Below, piece after piece: positions 54,766 to 63,759 of a stretch of DNA of 64,000 nt. Under the pieces are notes generated by a model that saw only the letters and a list, made by a program, of their open reading frames with translations, did not search any database and was not told the DNA's origin. Positions within the stretch are counted from its first letter, which is position 1, and each line of letters starts with the position of its first letter. This DNA comes from JANPLG01 sp964609085 (GTDB lineage: Bacteria; Armatimonadota; SYMT01): assembly GCA_964609085.1 (NCBI GenBank), contig CAZSRZ010000004.1:1-64000 (forward strand), given 5' to 3'. Position numbers and translations under genes: made by a program.

Positions 54766-55872
54766 CTAGAGCGACTTCCTGCAGTTTGCGAGAGCGATCA
54801 ACGCATAGCCGGTCACCAGATCCGGCATATCCTCCCGCCATCGCGGAACGGTGTTCACCCAAGAGCCGTCCGCCCGCTGTCGAGCCAGGATAGACTTCGC
54901 CAATTCCGCGGCCCAGAGGTGTTTCTTCCCGCTGGAGTCAGTAAAGACCTTCTCACCCCACACGGCCAGGGTCTTCGACATGGTGTGGTAGTAGTAGTAG
55001 AGCCCATCATTCCCCATCCGTGGATGGCTGTTGGCGTCGAAATTGGCCCGCAGCCAGCCCAGCGCGGAAGTGATGCGAGGATCGGACCGTCCGACGTTGC
55101 TGTAGAGGAGGCTCTTGAGACCCGCGTAGGTCATGCTGCCGTAGCTGGAGTGCGGGGACCGGGTGTACTCGTCGGCCTTGCTCTCACCACTGGACGCGTA
55201 GACGAAACCGCCGTCCTTGCCCGCCCAAGCCTGGTCATTGCTCTCGGAGCGATTCTGACACCGCTGAAGGAAGATGACGGCCTTACGGAAGACCTCCGCG
55301 TTCTGCGGGTAGCCGGTCTCCTTCAGCGCCTCAAGCGCGTTCTGGAGATTGGAGAGGTCCGGATTGTCTTCCTTCGAGCCGTACCCGATGCCGCCATACT
55401 GACGGTCCCCGGGCTTGAACCCCTCCTCCTCATCGAACTGGGAGCGAGCAAGGAACCCTTGAGCCCTCTTCACGATGTCCACGTACTTCGGATTGCGGGT
55501 GGCGTGGAGAGCCGTCATGGAGAGCGCAGTGTTGTAATTCGGCAGCGCTTGCGCCGGACCCAGGCTGTCGGTGTAGATCGCCCCGGTCGGTTTTGCCAAC
55601 CCGGCAAGATAGGTACAGGCGCGGTTGACCGCTGGGTCCTTGTCCGTGATGCCGTTCCGGAGGAATCCGAGCACGATCACCGCCGTGATCCCCGGATACT
55701 GCTGCCACGATCCGTCCGGACGTTGGGTTTTCCGGAGGAATGCTTGACCCCGCGCGACGGATCGATCAAGAGCGGATCGACTCCCGGCTGCAGACTGTCC
55801 GGCCGGGGCAACGCCGGAAGCCGTGACCCAGGCCAGCATCGTCAGCGAGAGGATCCCCATTCTAGTTCTCAT
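54766..55872 (-). CDS. Secreted terpene-cyclase-fold (squalene/prenyltransferase repeat) protein
   Basis: This 368-residue protein starts at ATG 55872 with a signal peptide (GILSLTMLAWVTASGVAPAG). Alpha-alpha barrel repeats follow with QW-like motifs (KTQRPDGSWQQYPGITAVIV, GKDGGFVYAS, SYGSMTYAGLKSL, RQRADGSWVNTVP). The Asp-rich catalytic motif of squalene-hopene cyclase (DXDD) is not seen, so it is likely a non-enzymatic or divergent member. Similar proteins sit beside MoxR/VWA clusters in planctomycete-like genomes. Confidence 0.85.
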   Translation of the reverse strand: MRTRMGILSLTMLAWVTASGVAPAGQSAAGSRSALDRSVARGQAFLRKTQRPDGSWQQYPGITAVIVLGFLRNGITDKDPAVNRACTYLAGLAKPTGAIYTDSLGPAQALPNYNTALSMTALHATRNPKYVDIVKRAQGFLARSQFDEEEGFKPGDRQYGGIGYGSKEDNPDLSNLQNALEALKETGYPQNAEVFRKAVIFLQRCQNRSESNDQAWAGKDGGFVYASSGESKADEYTRSPHSSYGSMTYAGLKSLLYSNVGRSDPRITSALGWLRANFDANSHPRMGNDGLYYYYHTMSKTLAVWGEKVFTDSSGKKHLWAAELAKSILARQRADGSWVNTVPRWREDMPDLVTGYALIALANCRKSL

Positions 55873-55923
55873 CGGAACTCGTCCTTCCGTCTCCCTCGGG
55901 TGACCGTTTCCGACCACAACACT

Positions 55924-56769
55924 TCAGACGCGCTCCGCCCGCAGGAGTCGCACTACGCCGAACAAACACAACACCCCCATCACCAGATAGCAGCCAAAGC
56001 TCTGCCAGAGTGGCGGATAGACGAAGAAGTAGTCTGCGGCGCGCACGTGCTCATAGATCCAACCGAAGCGGAGCACGTCGGTACCGAGGCTGCCCGCGGC
56101 CGCGGTGACAGGGTTCATCAGCAGCGCCGCATAGATCCAGGGCGACGGGTCCCGCAGGTGCCGGTAGAACACGTCCATCCATCCGATGGCGCAGGTGAAC
56201 AGGCCGAGGAGACCCATCGCCAGGGCGAACACCCACGCTCGTCGCCGGAGCCCTCCTGCCAGCATTCCGAGGGCTCCAAATGCCGTGGCCTCGGCCAGCA
56301 GCAGGGCGTGGGCCGACGTTGCCTCCACCAATCCGTAGGCGCGAGTCAACACTCCGGCGGCCGTCGCCGCAACCAGCGACAATCCGATGAACGTCAGGAT
56401 CGGCCGCATGGATTCCAGTAGCGCGCCGCCCACGATCTGCCATGGGGACAGTAACGTGCGGCGATATTCATCCGTCAACCCCTGCTCCCGCATTCCGTGC
56501 CACATGTGGCCCGTGCGGACGGCGGCCCAGGGCAGCACGACCAGACCCTCAGCCAGGATCAGCACCTGAAGCCAGCGAGTCAGGGTCGGGACATGAAGCA
56601 GCGAGTAGTCGTCGAGTTCGAACCAGAATCGCTGCAGGACCGCCGCCAGGACGCCGACCACGAGGAGAAGGACCAGCACCACCCACACACGACTCTCCCG
56701 TGCGAGGAGCCGCCGCGCGTGTCGACTGACGGGGTTCGTGTCGCGGTCCGGAAACGTCCGCTGCGTCAT
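55924..56769 (-). CDS. Six-helix membrane protein, ABC-2 permease-like
   Basis: This 281-residue protein has about six helices (for example VWVVLVLLLVVGVLAAVL, GFGCYLVMGVLCLFGVV-like end). The EYRRTLLSPWQIVGGALLE segment matches ABC-2/ABC-type-2 permease coupling helices. No ATP-binding partner is nearby, so it may be a degenerate or stand-alone permease. Its start overlaps the stop of the YdjY gene (ATGA). Confidence 0.7.
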   Translation of the reverse strand: MTQRTFPDRDTNPVSRHARRLLARESRVWVVLVLLLVVGVLAAVLQRFWFELDDYSLLHVPTLTRWLQVLILAEGLVVLPWAAVRTGHMWHGMREQGLTDEYRRTLLSPWQIVGGALLESMRPILTFIGLSLVAATAAGVLTRAYGLVEATSAHALLLAEATAFGALGMLAGGLRRRAWVFALAMGLLGLFTCAIGWMDVFYRHLRDPSPWIYAALLMNPVTAAAGSLGTDVLRFGWIYEHVRAADYFFVYPPLWQSFGCYLVMGVLCLFGVVRLLRAERV

Positions 56770-57467
56770 GGCCCAGATGTCGGCGGAGGGACGGCCTGGA
56801 AGGTCACCGTGACGGGCGTCTTCACCGGCGGCACCACCCGCAAGTTGGCCTTGTAGGCGGCGTCATCGGAGCCGGTTGGGAGCGCGTTATTGATGATGGC
56901 TGCGGGATCCCGATAGCTGGCGATCAACGACAACTCCCGGTCGGCCACGAAGCCGTCGGCATCGATTCTCGATCCACTGAAGACCCAGGCGCCACGAGGC
57001 ATGGGTTGTTTCCGGGTGATATCCCAGATCATCTGTTCCGCCTGAGCGCGGACTCGCCGGAGCGCCCTCACCCACGAAACGCTGATCGACACCGGGGAAC
57101 CGAGGGGCAACCGGGAATCCCCTTGCTGCTCGAGGCCGCCCTTCGGCTCCATACCAAGCAGGATCAGCCCCAACTGTAGGTGCAGCGGCCGAACGTCGAG
57201 GCGCAGCAGGCTCTCGTGCAGTTTCCCTCCCGGGGCGACGGCGAAGTACTCGATCGCCTCCCGATCCATGTTCACGGCACCGGAGCAGGTGGCGGTCCGG
57301 CTTGCGAGATCGATGGTCAGCTTCCCCAACCGATAGCGGTTTTCACCTATCTTCACAGCCTCGCCCGGGAGATCCGGACCTGCAGGGGCGGCCAGCGGCC
57401 GGCGAGATTCCGCTTCCGGGAGCGCAGCGCAGGCGATGGCCAGCAGCAACCCGATCAGCGGCCTCAT
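56766..57467 (-). CDS. Exported YdjY-domain protein
   Basis: This 233-residue protein starts at ATG 57467 with a signal peptide (RPLIGLLLAIACAALPEAES). The YdjY-like domain holds RLGKLTIDLASRTATCSGAV, EYFAVAPGGKLHESLLRLDV, LQLGLILLGMEPKGG and WVFSGSRIDADGFVADRELS. The family is of unknown function and is found mainly in planctomycetes, verrucomicrobia and relatives. It is coupled with the permease-like gene. Confidence 0.85.
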   Translation of the reverse strand: MRPLIGLLLAIACAALPEAESRRPLAAPAGPDLPGEAVKIGENRYRLGKLTIDLASRTATCSGAVNMDREAIEYFAVAPGGKLHESLLRLDVRPLHLQLGLILLGMEPKGGLEQQGDSRLPLGSPVSISVSWVRALRRVRAQAEQMIWDITRKQPMPRGAWVFSGSRIDADGFVADRELSLIASYRDPAAIINNALPTGSDDAAYKANLRVVPPVKTPVTVTFQAVPPPTSGP

Positions 57468-57504
57468 CGCGGACGGACTCCCAGGGCACATCGACCGAAC
57501 CTGG

Positions 57505-58656
57505 TCACGGGCGCAGGAGACGTGCATCCGCCCAGTCGGCTTGATCCCCTACGTCACCCTGATCGGCGTAGTCGACCTCCAGCCGGAGCAGCAGCACTCC
57601 CTTCATCGGCAGGTCCAGGCGAACCGGAGCATCTCCTCCCCGCTGCACGGCGGTCTCCAGCAGCAGCTTGTCATCCCCGAAGACGCGGAAGACGACGCTG
57701 CCCTGGGCACCGACCGCGTCATCCAGAGCGCAGAGGGCGCGAAATCGATCGAAGCCTCCGTCAAGCGTGTAGGTGACCGTGCTCCGGCTCTGCATGCCGA
57801 GCCCGCGAGGATAGGTCTTCCCTCGCAAGCGCAGCGGTCGGCCCGCCACCGTCTTGTTGGTCTGGATGGGCCTGCCGTCGTCCAGGTACGGGATGACCTT
57901 TGTCTCAGCGGGTTTCAGGTCCGTCAGGTAGATCACCTTGCCGTTCTTGATCTCCAGACGAGCCATCGAAGTGATGGGGACGGCGAGTTCAGAGCCCCAC
58001 CCCAACCTCATGGTCAGGGCGTCGGCATCGATCTTGACGAACTGACCACTCAGGCGCTCGTCGTTGCCGAGATCGACGAGCATTGCCGTACCTCGTGCTT
58101 CCGACTCGCGCTGTTGCGGGGCAAAGGCCATCCCGAGCACTCGGGCGATGTCGACGGGCACCACGGTCCCACCGACGTTGATGCGAACCTTCCCGCCGAC
58201 GACCCCCTCAATCTCCCCCTCCACGCGATCCGTGGCGAGGAAGATCGTGTCCCGGCGGACAGGTCCCGGAAGCGCGGCTTTGTCCTGAATCCGGATCGCC
58301 GCGCACCACCCGATCGGGGCCGTGACGCTTCCCCACCCGGCGCTGATCTTCACCTGCCGGGATGAGGGGAACGAGACCTTTCCGAACATCTGATCCCCAT
58401 TGTGGAGACGGACAGAGGGCACTGTCGACTTGCCGGGGGTCTTGCCGAAATCCACGTCAAGCAGGTCCTGAATGGCCAACTCCTCCGTTCCACCGGCGTG
58501 CGCGATGCTCAGCCGTTGGCCGTCCGCGGTGCCTTTGATCGAGCTGCCCAGCAGGGTTCGGCCGTCAGCCAGAAGCACCGTGGCATCTCCGGCTGCCGCC
58601 GGCACGGCCAGAGCGAGGGCCGCCAGGAAGAGGGGGACGCGACGCGCCAGTCTCAT
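57505..58656 (-). CDS. Secreted NPCBM-domain protein
   Basis: This 383-residue protein starts at ATG 58656 with signal peptide VPLFLAALALAVPAAAGDA. The N-terminal part is beta-rich with SH3-like strands (LHNGDQMFGKV). The C-terminal NPCBM domain (about 250-383) contains KTYPRGLGMQSRSTVTYTL, VVFRVFGDDKLLLET and DYADQGDVGDQADWADARL. NPCBM modules bind carbohydrate. It lies 5 bases after the second terpene-cyclase-repeat gene. Confidence 0.88.
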   Translation of the reverse strand: MRLARRVPLFLAALALAVPAAAGDATVLLADGRTLLGSSIKGTADGQRLSIAHAGGTEELAIQDLLDVDFGKTPGKSTVPSVRLHNGDQMFGKVSFPSSRQVKISAGWGSVTAPIGWCAAIRIQDKAALPGPVRRDTIFLATDRVEGEIEGVVGGKVRINVGGTVVPVDIARVLGMAFAPQQRESEARGTAMLVDLGNDERLSGQFVKIDADALTMRLGWGSELAVPITSMARLEIKNGKVIYLTDLKPAETKVIPYLDDGRPIQTNKTVAGRPLRLRGKTYPRGLGMQSRSTVTYTLDGGFDRFRALCALDDAVGAQGSVVFRVFGDDKLLLETAVQRGGDAPVRLDLPMKGVLLLRLEVDYADQGDVGDQADWADARLLRP

Positions 58657-58661
58657 GGGGC

Positions 58662-59792
58662 CTACTTCTGATAGATCGGGAGAAGTGCGGCAGGCACCTG
58701 CAGGGCGAGGATGCCCATGGCGGTGGCATACGAATAACCGGGGCCGTCGTACCAGCTCCCGTCGGGCCGCTGGGTGCCGACCAGGTACTCGGCAACCTTG
58801 GGGTACCAGTGGCGATGGTACTTGCCGCCGGCCTGATACATCGCCTGGGTACCGTAGTAGAGTGCGTAGAAGATGTGGGAATCCCGGGAGCCCGGCGATC
58901 GCTGCATCAGGTACTCGAGGCCCCGCTTGCACTCATCCGAATCCCGCTCACCCATGACGATGAGGGCAAGAACCCCCGCACCCGTCCTCGCCTGTCCGGA
59001 GCCCCTGGTGCCGGCGATGTAGCTGAAACCGCCATCCGGATTGACCGCGCATCGCTTCACATACTCGATCGCTCTGGCTGTCGTATCCCTGGGCACGCGA
59101 ATGCCCGCGTTGGCGGCGGCCCGGAGGGCCATGATCTGACAGATCACCACGCTGATATCGGCGTCCGCCACGCGTGGTTGGTATCGCCACCCGCCCTCGC
59201 TGTTCTGGGTGCGCAAGATCAGGGCGACCGCGTTATCCAACCGGTCGCGCAGGTCCATGCGCCGGGTCATGCCGTAAAGCTCGGCTAGCGCCAGAGTGGC
59301 AAACCCGTGGCCGTACATCGGTGGGCCAGCCGAGGACGTGGGGTTGTAGATCAGGCCGGTGCGCTGGCAGTGCTTGGCCAGATAGTCCGTCGCCTTCCGC
59401 AGCACCTCACCGTACATGCCGCGATCGGGCTGGTGCCCAGCGGACATGAAGCTCATGGCGCAGAGGCCCACGATGCCGACGTCCGAGCTGTAGCGAGAAT
59501 CGCCCCAAGCGCCATCCGCGCTCTGGGAGCCTGCCAGGTACTTCAGCGCCTTCTTTACCGCGGCTTCCGTCTTTGGGGTGCCGAGATAGTCTCGCTCGTC
59601 CGAGTCGAGAGCCCCCGTGCGGTCCTGTAGGGTGAATCCCGTACCGGACAGCGTCTTCTTCACGGGCGGCTTGGCTGGGGCAGGCTTCTTCTTTTGCGCC
59701 GCAGCCGGCAGCACGGCGCACGCCAACACCACGGTCGCCGCGATGAGTCGCGCCTGGACCCTGCGGCAACCCGCCGCGTTTGCGTGCAGCAT
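58662..59792 (-). CDS. Second secreted terpene-cyclase-fold repeat protein
   Basis: This 376-residue protein has a signal peptide (LIAATVVLACAVLPAAAQ) and a Lys/Pro linker. QW-type alpha-alpha barrel repeats include SADGAWGDSRYSSDVGIVGL, TQNSEGGWRYQP, CAVNPDGGFSYIAGTRGSGQ and TQRPDGSWYDGPGYSYATAM. No DXDD acid motif is seen. It is a paralogue of the gene at 54766 and overlaps the stop of the giant upstream gene by one base (TGATG). Confidence 0.88.
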   Translation of the reverse strand: MLHANAAGCRRVQARLIAATVVLACAVLPAAAQKKKPAPAKPPVKKTLSGTGFTLQDRTGALDSDERDYLGTPKTEAAVKKALKYLAGSQSADGAWGDSRYSSDVGIVGLCAMSFMSAGHQPDRGMYGEVLRKATDYLAKHCQRTGLIYNPTSSAGPPMYGHGFATLALAELYGMTRRMDLRDRLDNAVALILRTQNSEGGWRYQPRVADADISVVICQIMALRAAANAGIRVPRDTTARAIEYVKRCAVNPDGGFSYIAGTRGSGQARTGAGVLALIVMGERDSDECKRGLEYLMQRSPGSRDSHIFYALYYGTQAMYQAGGKYHRHWYPKVAEYLVGTQRPDGSWYDGPGYSYATAMGILALQVPAALLPIYQK

Positions 59793-62700
59793 CAGCGGCC
59801 ACGCTCGCTGAGGGCGCGGTAGTAGCGGTTGATGAGGTCCTCGTACTCGGCCGGTTTCTTCTCCTTGTAACTCTGTCGCAGCGCGTCCGTGGAACGGCCG
59901 TCGAGACCAGCGAAGCCACGGGCGTCCTCGTCAAAGCCGCCCTGAGCGCCGGTCGAGAGGCCCGTGCGCCGCTGCAGGCTGCGCATCGCGGGAGAGGAGC
60001 CCGACTGGGCCATTCCCGGCGACGGTGCCGAACCCTGCTGGCTGCCGGGCTGCCGACCCGCCTGTTGTTGCTGCTGCTGCTGCTGTTGCTGGCGCTGCTG
60101 CTGCTGTTGTTGTTGGCGGATGCGCGTGAGGGCTTCGTTCAGCCCCACGATCGCCTGAGAGATTTGCTCCTGTACGGCGTCCCCGGTGTTCTCCCGCTCT
60201 AGGCCCCGCTGGGCCTCCTTCATGTGGGCGCCTGCCTTCGTCACCTTCTGCGCGAGTGTTCGGTACCGCTGCAGGGCCTGCGCGATCTGGTCCGCCTGTT
60301 GCTTGGCCTGGCGCTGCTGGCGGGTGGCCTCGTCAAGTTCAGTCTTCTGCTCCTCGGTGAGCGTTTCTCCTTCACGCCGACGGTTATCCAATTCCTCGGT
60401 GCGGGCGCGAATCGCCATTTCGGTGAACCGCAACAGCCGGACCTCCGCCAGCCGCTTCAGCAACTCCATGTCGGGTTTGCCGCCACCGCCACCGCCGCCG
60501 CCGCCACCGCCCGCCTCGTCTTTGGTCGGATCATCGTCGTCACCAAGCGCTCGGCTGAGCTGCTCGAGGATGGTCTGGGCCCGTGCCTGAGAGCGACCGG
60601 TGGGGTTGTCCTTCGGATTGTTCTGCGTCAGTGCCTGCTGTGAGCGCTGCATCGACTGCCGGGCTTGCCCCGCGAACTGTTTCAGCAGGTCGCCCGGCAG
60701 GTCGGCTTCGACCTTCTGGGTCTCGCCTTCAATCTCTTGCTGCTGGCGAGCAAGGCGCTGCAGCGCTGCGTTGTCGTCCGAATCCGGACCCTTCTGACGT
60801 TGGGATTCGTCGATCCGCCGCGTGGCGTCCCTCACTGACTTCTGGCGTGAGGCCAGCTTGGTGAGTCGGTTGCGGAGCTCGGCGAAGGGATCCGCCTCCG
60901 CCTTTGCCTGCTGCATGGCCTGTTGAAGGCTCTGCATGGCGCGCTGCATCGACTCCATCGCTTGCTGCTGCTTCTTCTGCGCCTCGCCCTGCTGGCCCTT
61001 GTTCAGCTCCTGGCTGGCCTGGTTTTGCTGGTCCCCCGCCTGGTTGAGTTGCTTGGCCGCCTCGCCTGCGTCCGGAGATCGCCGCTCCAGCCGCTGCAGT
61101 TGCCGGGCAAGCTGGCGGACCTGCTCCTCCAACCGGCGCTGCTCGGCGGCGGCCGCTCGCTGCTGCTGCTGCGACATCGACTGCTGGGATTGGCGGCTCA
61201 GCCCCTGCTGCTGCTGCATCGCCTGGTTCAGTCGGTTCATCGCGGACTGGAGCTGTTGTTGCAAGCTGCGCTGATCCTGGTTTTGCGCATCTCGCAGTTG
61301 TTGCGCTGCCCGCTCAAGCTGCTTCGCCGCATTCTCTTGCTGGGTCCGCGCCTGCCCAAGGCTGTTCTGCTGGGTGTTTTGCGATGCCTGGCTCTGCTGC
61401 TCCGTGACCTGGCCCTGCTGGAGTTCCTGTGCTGTCTCTTGGGCCGCCTGGGCCTGTTCGGGTTTGGAACCCTCCAGGTTCTTGGCCGCACGCTGGAGAT
61501 CCGACATCGCCTGGGTCGTGGCCTTCTGGACCGACTGCTGTGCGCGGGCCAACTCCTGCAGACGCTGGCGCTCTTGCGGATTCAACTCCCCTGCGGGTCG
61601 GCCCAGAGTTTGCGGGAGGGCCTGCTCTGTCTTGCGCTGAAGCCCGCGCTGCTGCTGGGCCAGTTGGTCAAACCGCTGTGCCAGTCGCTGCAGCTCGTTC
61701 GTGGCTTGAAGCTGCTCCTGGATCTTTCGCAGGTCCTCTTCGATCTTCTGCTGCTCTTGGGACGCCTGGCCGAGCTCGGCTCGGGCGCCCTTGGGATCGG
61801 CCTGCGCCTGGGACTGAGCGCTGCCCACGCGGTTGGCCGCCTGCGGCATCGCCTGTTGGCCCTGTCGCTGCAGCCCTGCAGCCGCCTGGCGCTGCTGCTC
61901 GGTCTCCCGAGCATCCGCGAGGCGGTTGGTTTCGCCCATCCGACCCAGTTCCGCCACGCGTCGCGCCAGGTCCTGGGACGTGGAAGCTGCGCCGCGCTGT
62001 CGATCTTCCGCCGCGCGAATTGCTTCGGGCTTCATCTTGTCCGTGGCCCGCTGGCGGTCGACATCCGCCCGCGTGCCCTTTTGCTCTTGAATCAACTCGC
62101 GGAGCTGGAGCAGGATCTCCGCCCGCGACTCCTCATAGCGGCGGCGGGCTTCCGCTTCATCAATGATGTGGAGCGCGAGGTCCGGGGTCTTTCCCAGGTG
62201 CGGGCCATTCAGATTGTCCCAGTCCTGGGCTTCGACACGATAGCGGATGGTGTCTCCCGGCCGCACTCGGAGTTGGGTGATCTCCCAGATGCTCTCCAAC
62301 TCCAGGGTCTTCCTGTTTCGCTCACCGACACCCACGGGGATGCTCTTCGCTGCCCTGCCGGCCATGGTGTAGGGAAGTCGCACGGCACCGACGCCATAGT
62401 CGTCCCGAGCCGAGATCTTCAGGCGGACCGCCGCGTTCGGCGTCACATCCATGTCGCCAGTCGGCTCGTGAAGCTGCACTTCGGGGCTCTGGTCGACGAT
62501 CGCCTTGATCGGGAATGTCTGCGGCGAGGGTGCCTGGAACCCGTCCGCATCACGCAGCTGGACAGAGTAGCTCCCCGGCTGGCCTACGGTGAGTTCTCCC
62601 CTCACGAGATCGCCATCCACGCTCCAGGCCATGGTCCCACGCGGGGGCACGGTTGCCTCCGCCGCCGAGAGCGGCTTGTTCGCCTTCAACTCCAGGCTCA

Positions 62701-63637
62701 CCCGCGTGCCGACGGGTGCCGCGATTCCGCCGGACTCCACGTTAACGGTTGCCGCTGGGCGATCCATGTAGGCCGGATACTCCAGGCGCATCCGCGCACC
62801 GATGATCGCCGCCGGATCCACGGCGTCCGCGATCCCCTCGTCGGAACGGCCGTCACCGGCAACGGCGTAGTAGCGGATGTCATCCGTCAACCCGGCGATC
62901 CGGAACGTGAAATCGGCCCCGGCATCTCCACGGAGCACCACCCGGTTCCAGTGCCCCTGGCCGATGCGGTAGTTGAGTGTTGCCTCGCTGACCGGCTTCT
63001 TCGACTGGTCCACGGTGATGGTGAACTCACTGCCCTTGAGAGTCTTCGTCCGCAAGGGGCTGACCTGGACCTCCGTGTCCCGAAAAACCGGCTTGTTGGA
63101 GAGTCCCATCCGCTCTACGTAGCGGCCGAAGGCCGGTCCCGCGAAGAGGAGGTGCAGCACCACAAATCCCGCCACCATCGCGAACGCCGTGGCCGAGCGT
63201 CGGAGCCCATCCCTGGCGAACGCGGCCCGGAAGTCCAGGCCGCCGGCCACGGACTGCGCGTCCTTCTGGATGTCTTCCAGCAGGGCGGGCGAGAAGCCCT
63301 CAACGGAGCTGCTCGAAAACTCCACAGCGGAGAGTAATCGCTCCCGGAGGTGGGGGTAGCGGCGTTCGACTCGGGTTGCGACCGTTTCCGCCGAATGTCG
63401 GCTGAGGTAGGGCCGCAGCGCGAGAGCGATCAGCAAAGCCAGGAAAGCGACGCCGAGCAGCGTCCAGTAGCCCAGCCGGGCTTCGACGGAGAGGGGCGAC
63501 GTGCGGTCGACGTAGAACCCCAGGGTGAAGAGGAAGACCACCGCACCTGTCGTCCAGAGCAGCCCCTCCCCGAGGATCAGCGCCCGCCAGTACTCGCGAG
63601 CATGCTCAATCTTGGTTCGAAGCGCCATCTGGGCCAT
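59792..63637 (-). CDS. Giant DUF4175-like membrane protein with Gln-rich coiled coil
   Basis: This 1281-residue protein starts at ATG 63637, six bases after AAGGAG. Helices lie at about 23-42, 55-77 and 148-168, the last pair split by a cytosolic segment (RRYPHLRERLLSAVEFSSSS). Ig-like beta domains follow (about 190-480), then a roughly 650-residue Gln/Ala/Arg-rich coiled-coil region, a Gly-11 tract and poly-Gln runs. The C-terminus (about 1200-1281) has RRTGLSTGAQGGFDEDARGF. This matches DUF4175-type proteins. It heads the long minus-strand operon. Confidence 0.85.
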   Translation of the reverse strand: MAQMALRTKIEHAREYWRALILGEGLLWTTGAVVFLFTLGFYVDRTSPLSVEARLGYWTLLGVAFLALLIALALRPYLSRHSAETVATRVERRYPHLRERLLSAVEFSSSSVEGFSPALLEDIQKDAQSVAGGLDFRAAFARDGLRRSATAFAMVAGFVVLHLLFAGPAFGRYVERMGLSNKPVFRDTEVQVSPLRTKTLKGSEFTITVDQSKKPVSEATLNYRIGQGHWNRVVLRGDAGADFTFRIAGLTDDIRYYAVAGDGRSDEGIADAVDPAAIIGARMRLEYPAYMDRPAATVNVESGGIAAPVGTRVSLELKANKPLSAAEATVPPRGTMAWSVDGDLVRGELTVGQPGSYSVQLRDADGFQAPSPQTFPIKAIVDQSPEVQLHEPTGDMDVTPNAAVRLKISARDDYGVGAVRLPYTMAGRAAKSIPVGVGERNRKTLELESIWEITQLRVRPGDTIRYRVEAQDWDNLNGPHLGKTPDLALHIIDEAEARRRYEESRAEILLQLRELIQEQKGTRADVDRQRATDKMKPEAIRAAEDRQRGAASTSQDLARRVAELGRMGETNRLADARETEQQRQAAAGLQRQGQQAMPQAANRVGSAQSQAQADPKGARAELGQASQEQQKIEEDLRKIQEQLQATNELQRLAQRFDQLAQQQRGLQRKTEQALPQTLGRPAGELNPQERQRLQELARAQQSVQKATTQAMSDLQRAAKNLEGSKPEQAQAAQETAQELQQGQVTEQQSQASQNTQQNSLGQARTQQENAAKQLERAAQQLRDAQNQDQRSLQQQLQSAMNRLNQAMQQQQGLSRQSQQSMSQQQQRAAAAEQRRLEEQVRQLARQLQRLERRSPDAGEAAKQLNQAGDQQNQASQELNKGQQGEAQKKQQQAMESMQRAMQSLQQAMQQAKAEADPFAELRNRLTKLASRQKSVRDATRRIDESQRQKGPDSDDNAALQRLARQQQEIEGETQKVEADLPGDLLKQFAGQARQSMQRSQQALTQNNPKDNPTGRSQARAQTILEQLSRALGDDDDPTKDEAGGGGGGGGGGGKPDMELLKRLAEVRLLRFTEMAIRARTEELDNRRREGETLTEEQKTELDEATRQQRQAKQQADQIAQALQRYRTLAQKVTKAGAHMKEAQRGLERENTGDAVQEQISQAIVGLNEALTRIRQQQQQQQRQQQQQQQQQQAGRQPGSQQGSAPSPGMAQSGSSPAMRSLQRRTGLSTGAQGGFDEDARGFAGLDGRSTDALRQSYKEKKPAEYEDLINRYYRALSERGR
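60063..60117 (-). repeat. CAG/CAA trinucleotide run coding for poly-Gln
   Basis: About eighteen CAG/CAA codons, interrupted once by an Arg codon, lie in frame near the C-terminus of the DUF4175-like gene. A GGC/GGT run coding for eleven Gly lies about 400 bases away (about 60478-60512). Both are slippage-prone. Confidence 0.88.
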
Positions 63638-63759
63638 GCCGGTCTCCTTCACGCAGCCATGCCGACGGTACGCCGGAAGTACGGAGTAACGGGTTAGACG
63701 CTCCCGACTCCCTTAGGTTACGACCGGCATCGGGAGGCTGACGCACCCGCGGAGCATCT

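Noticed and set aside
54709..56421. 570-residue plus-strand open frame
   Set aside because: It is antisense to the cyclase-repeat and permease-like genes and has no signal peptide or domain.
60923..63337. 804-residue Leu-rich plus-strand open frame
   Set aside because: It is the antisense of the Gln-rich coiled coil (CAG read as CTG gives Leu), so the apparent hydrophobic helices are an artefact.
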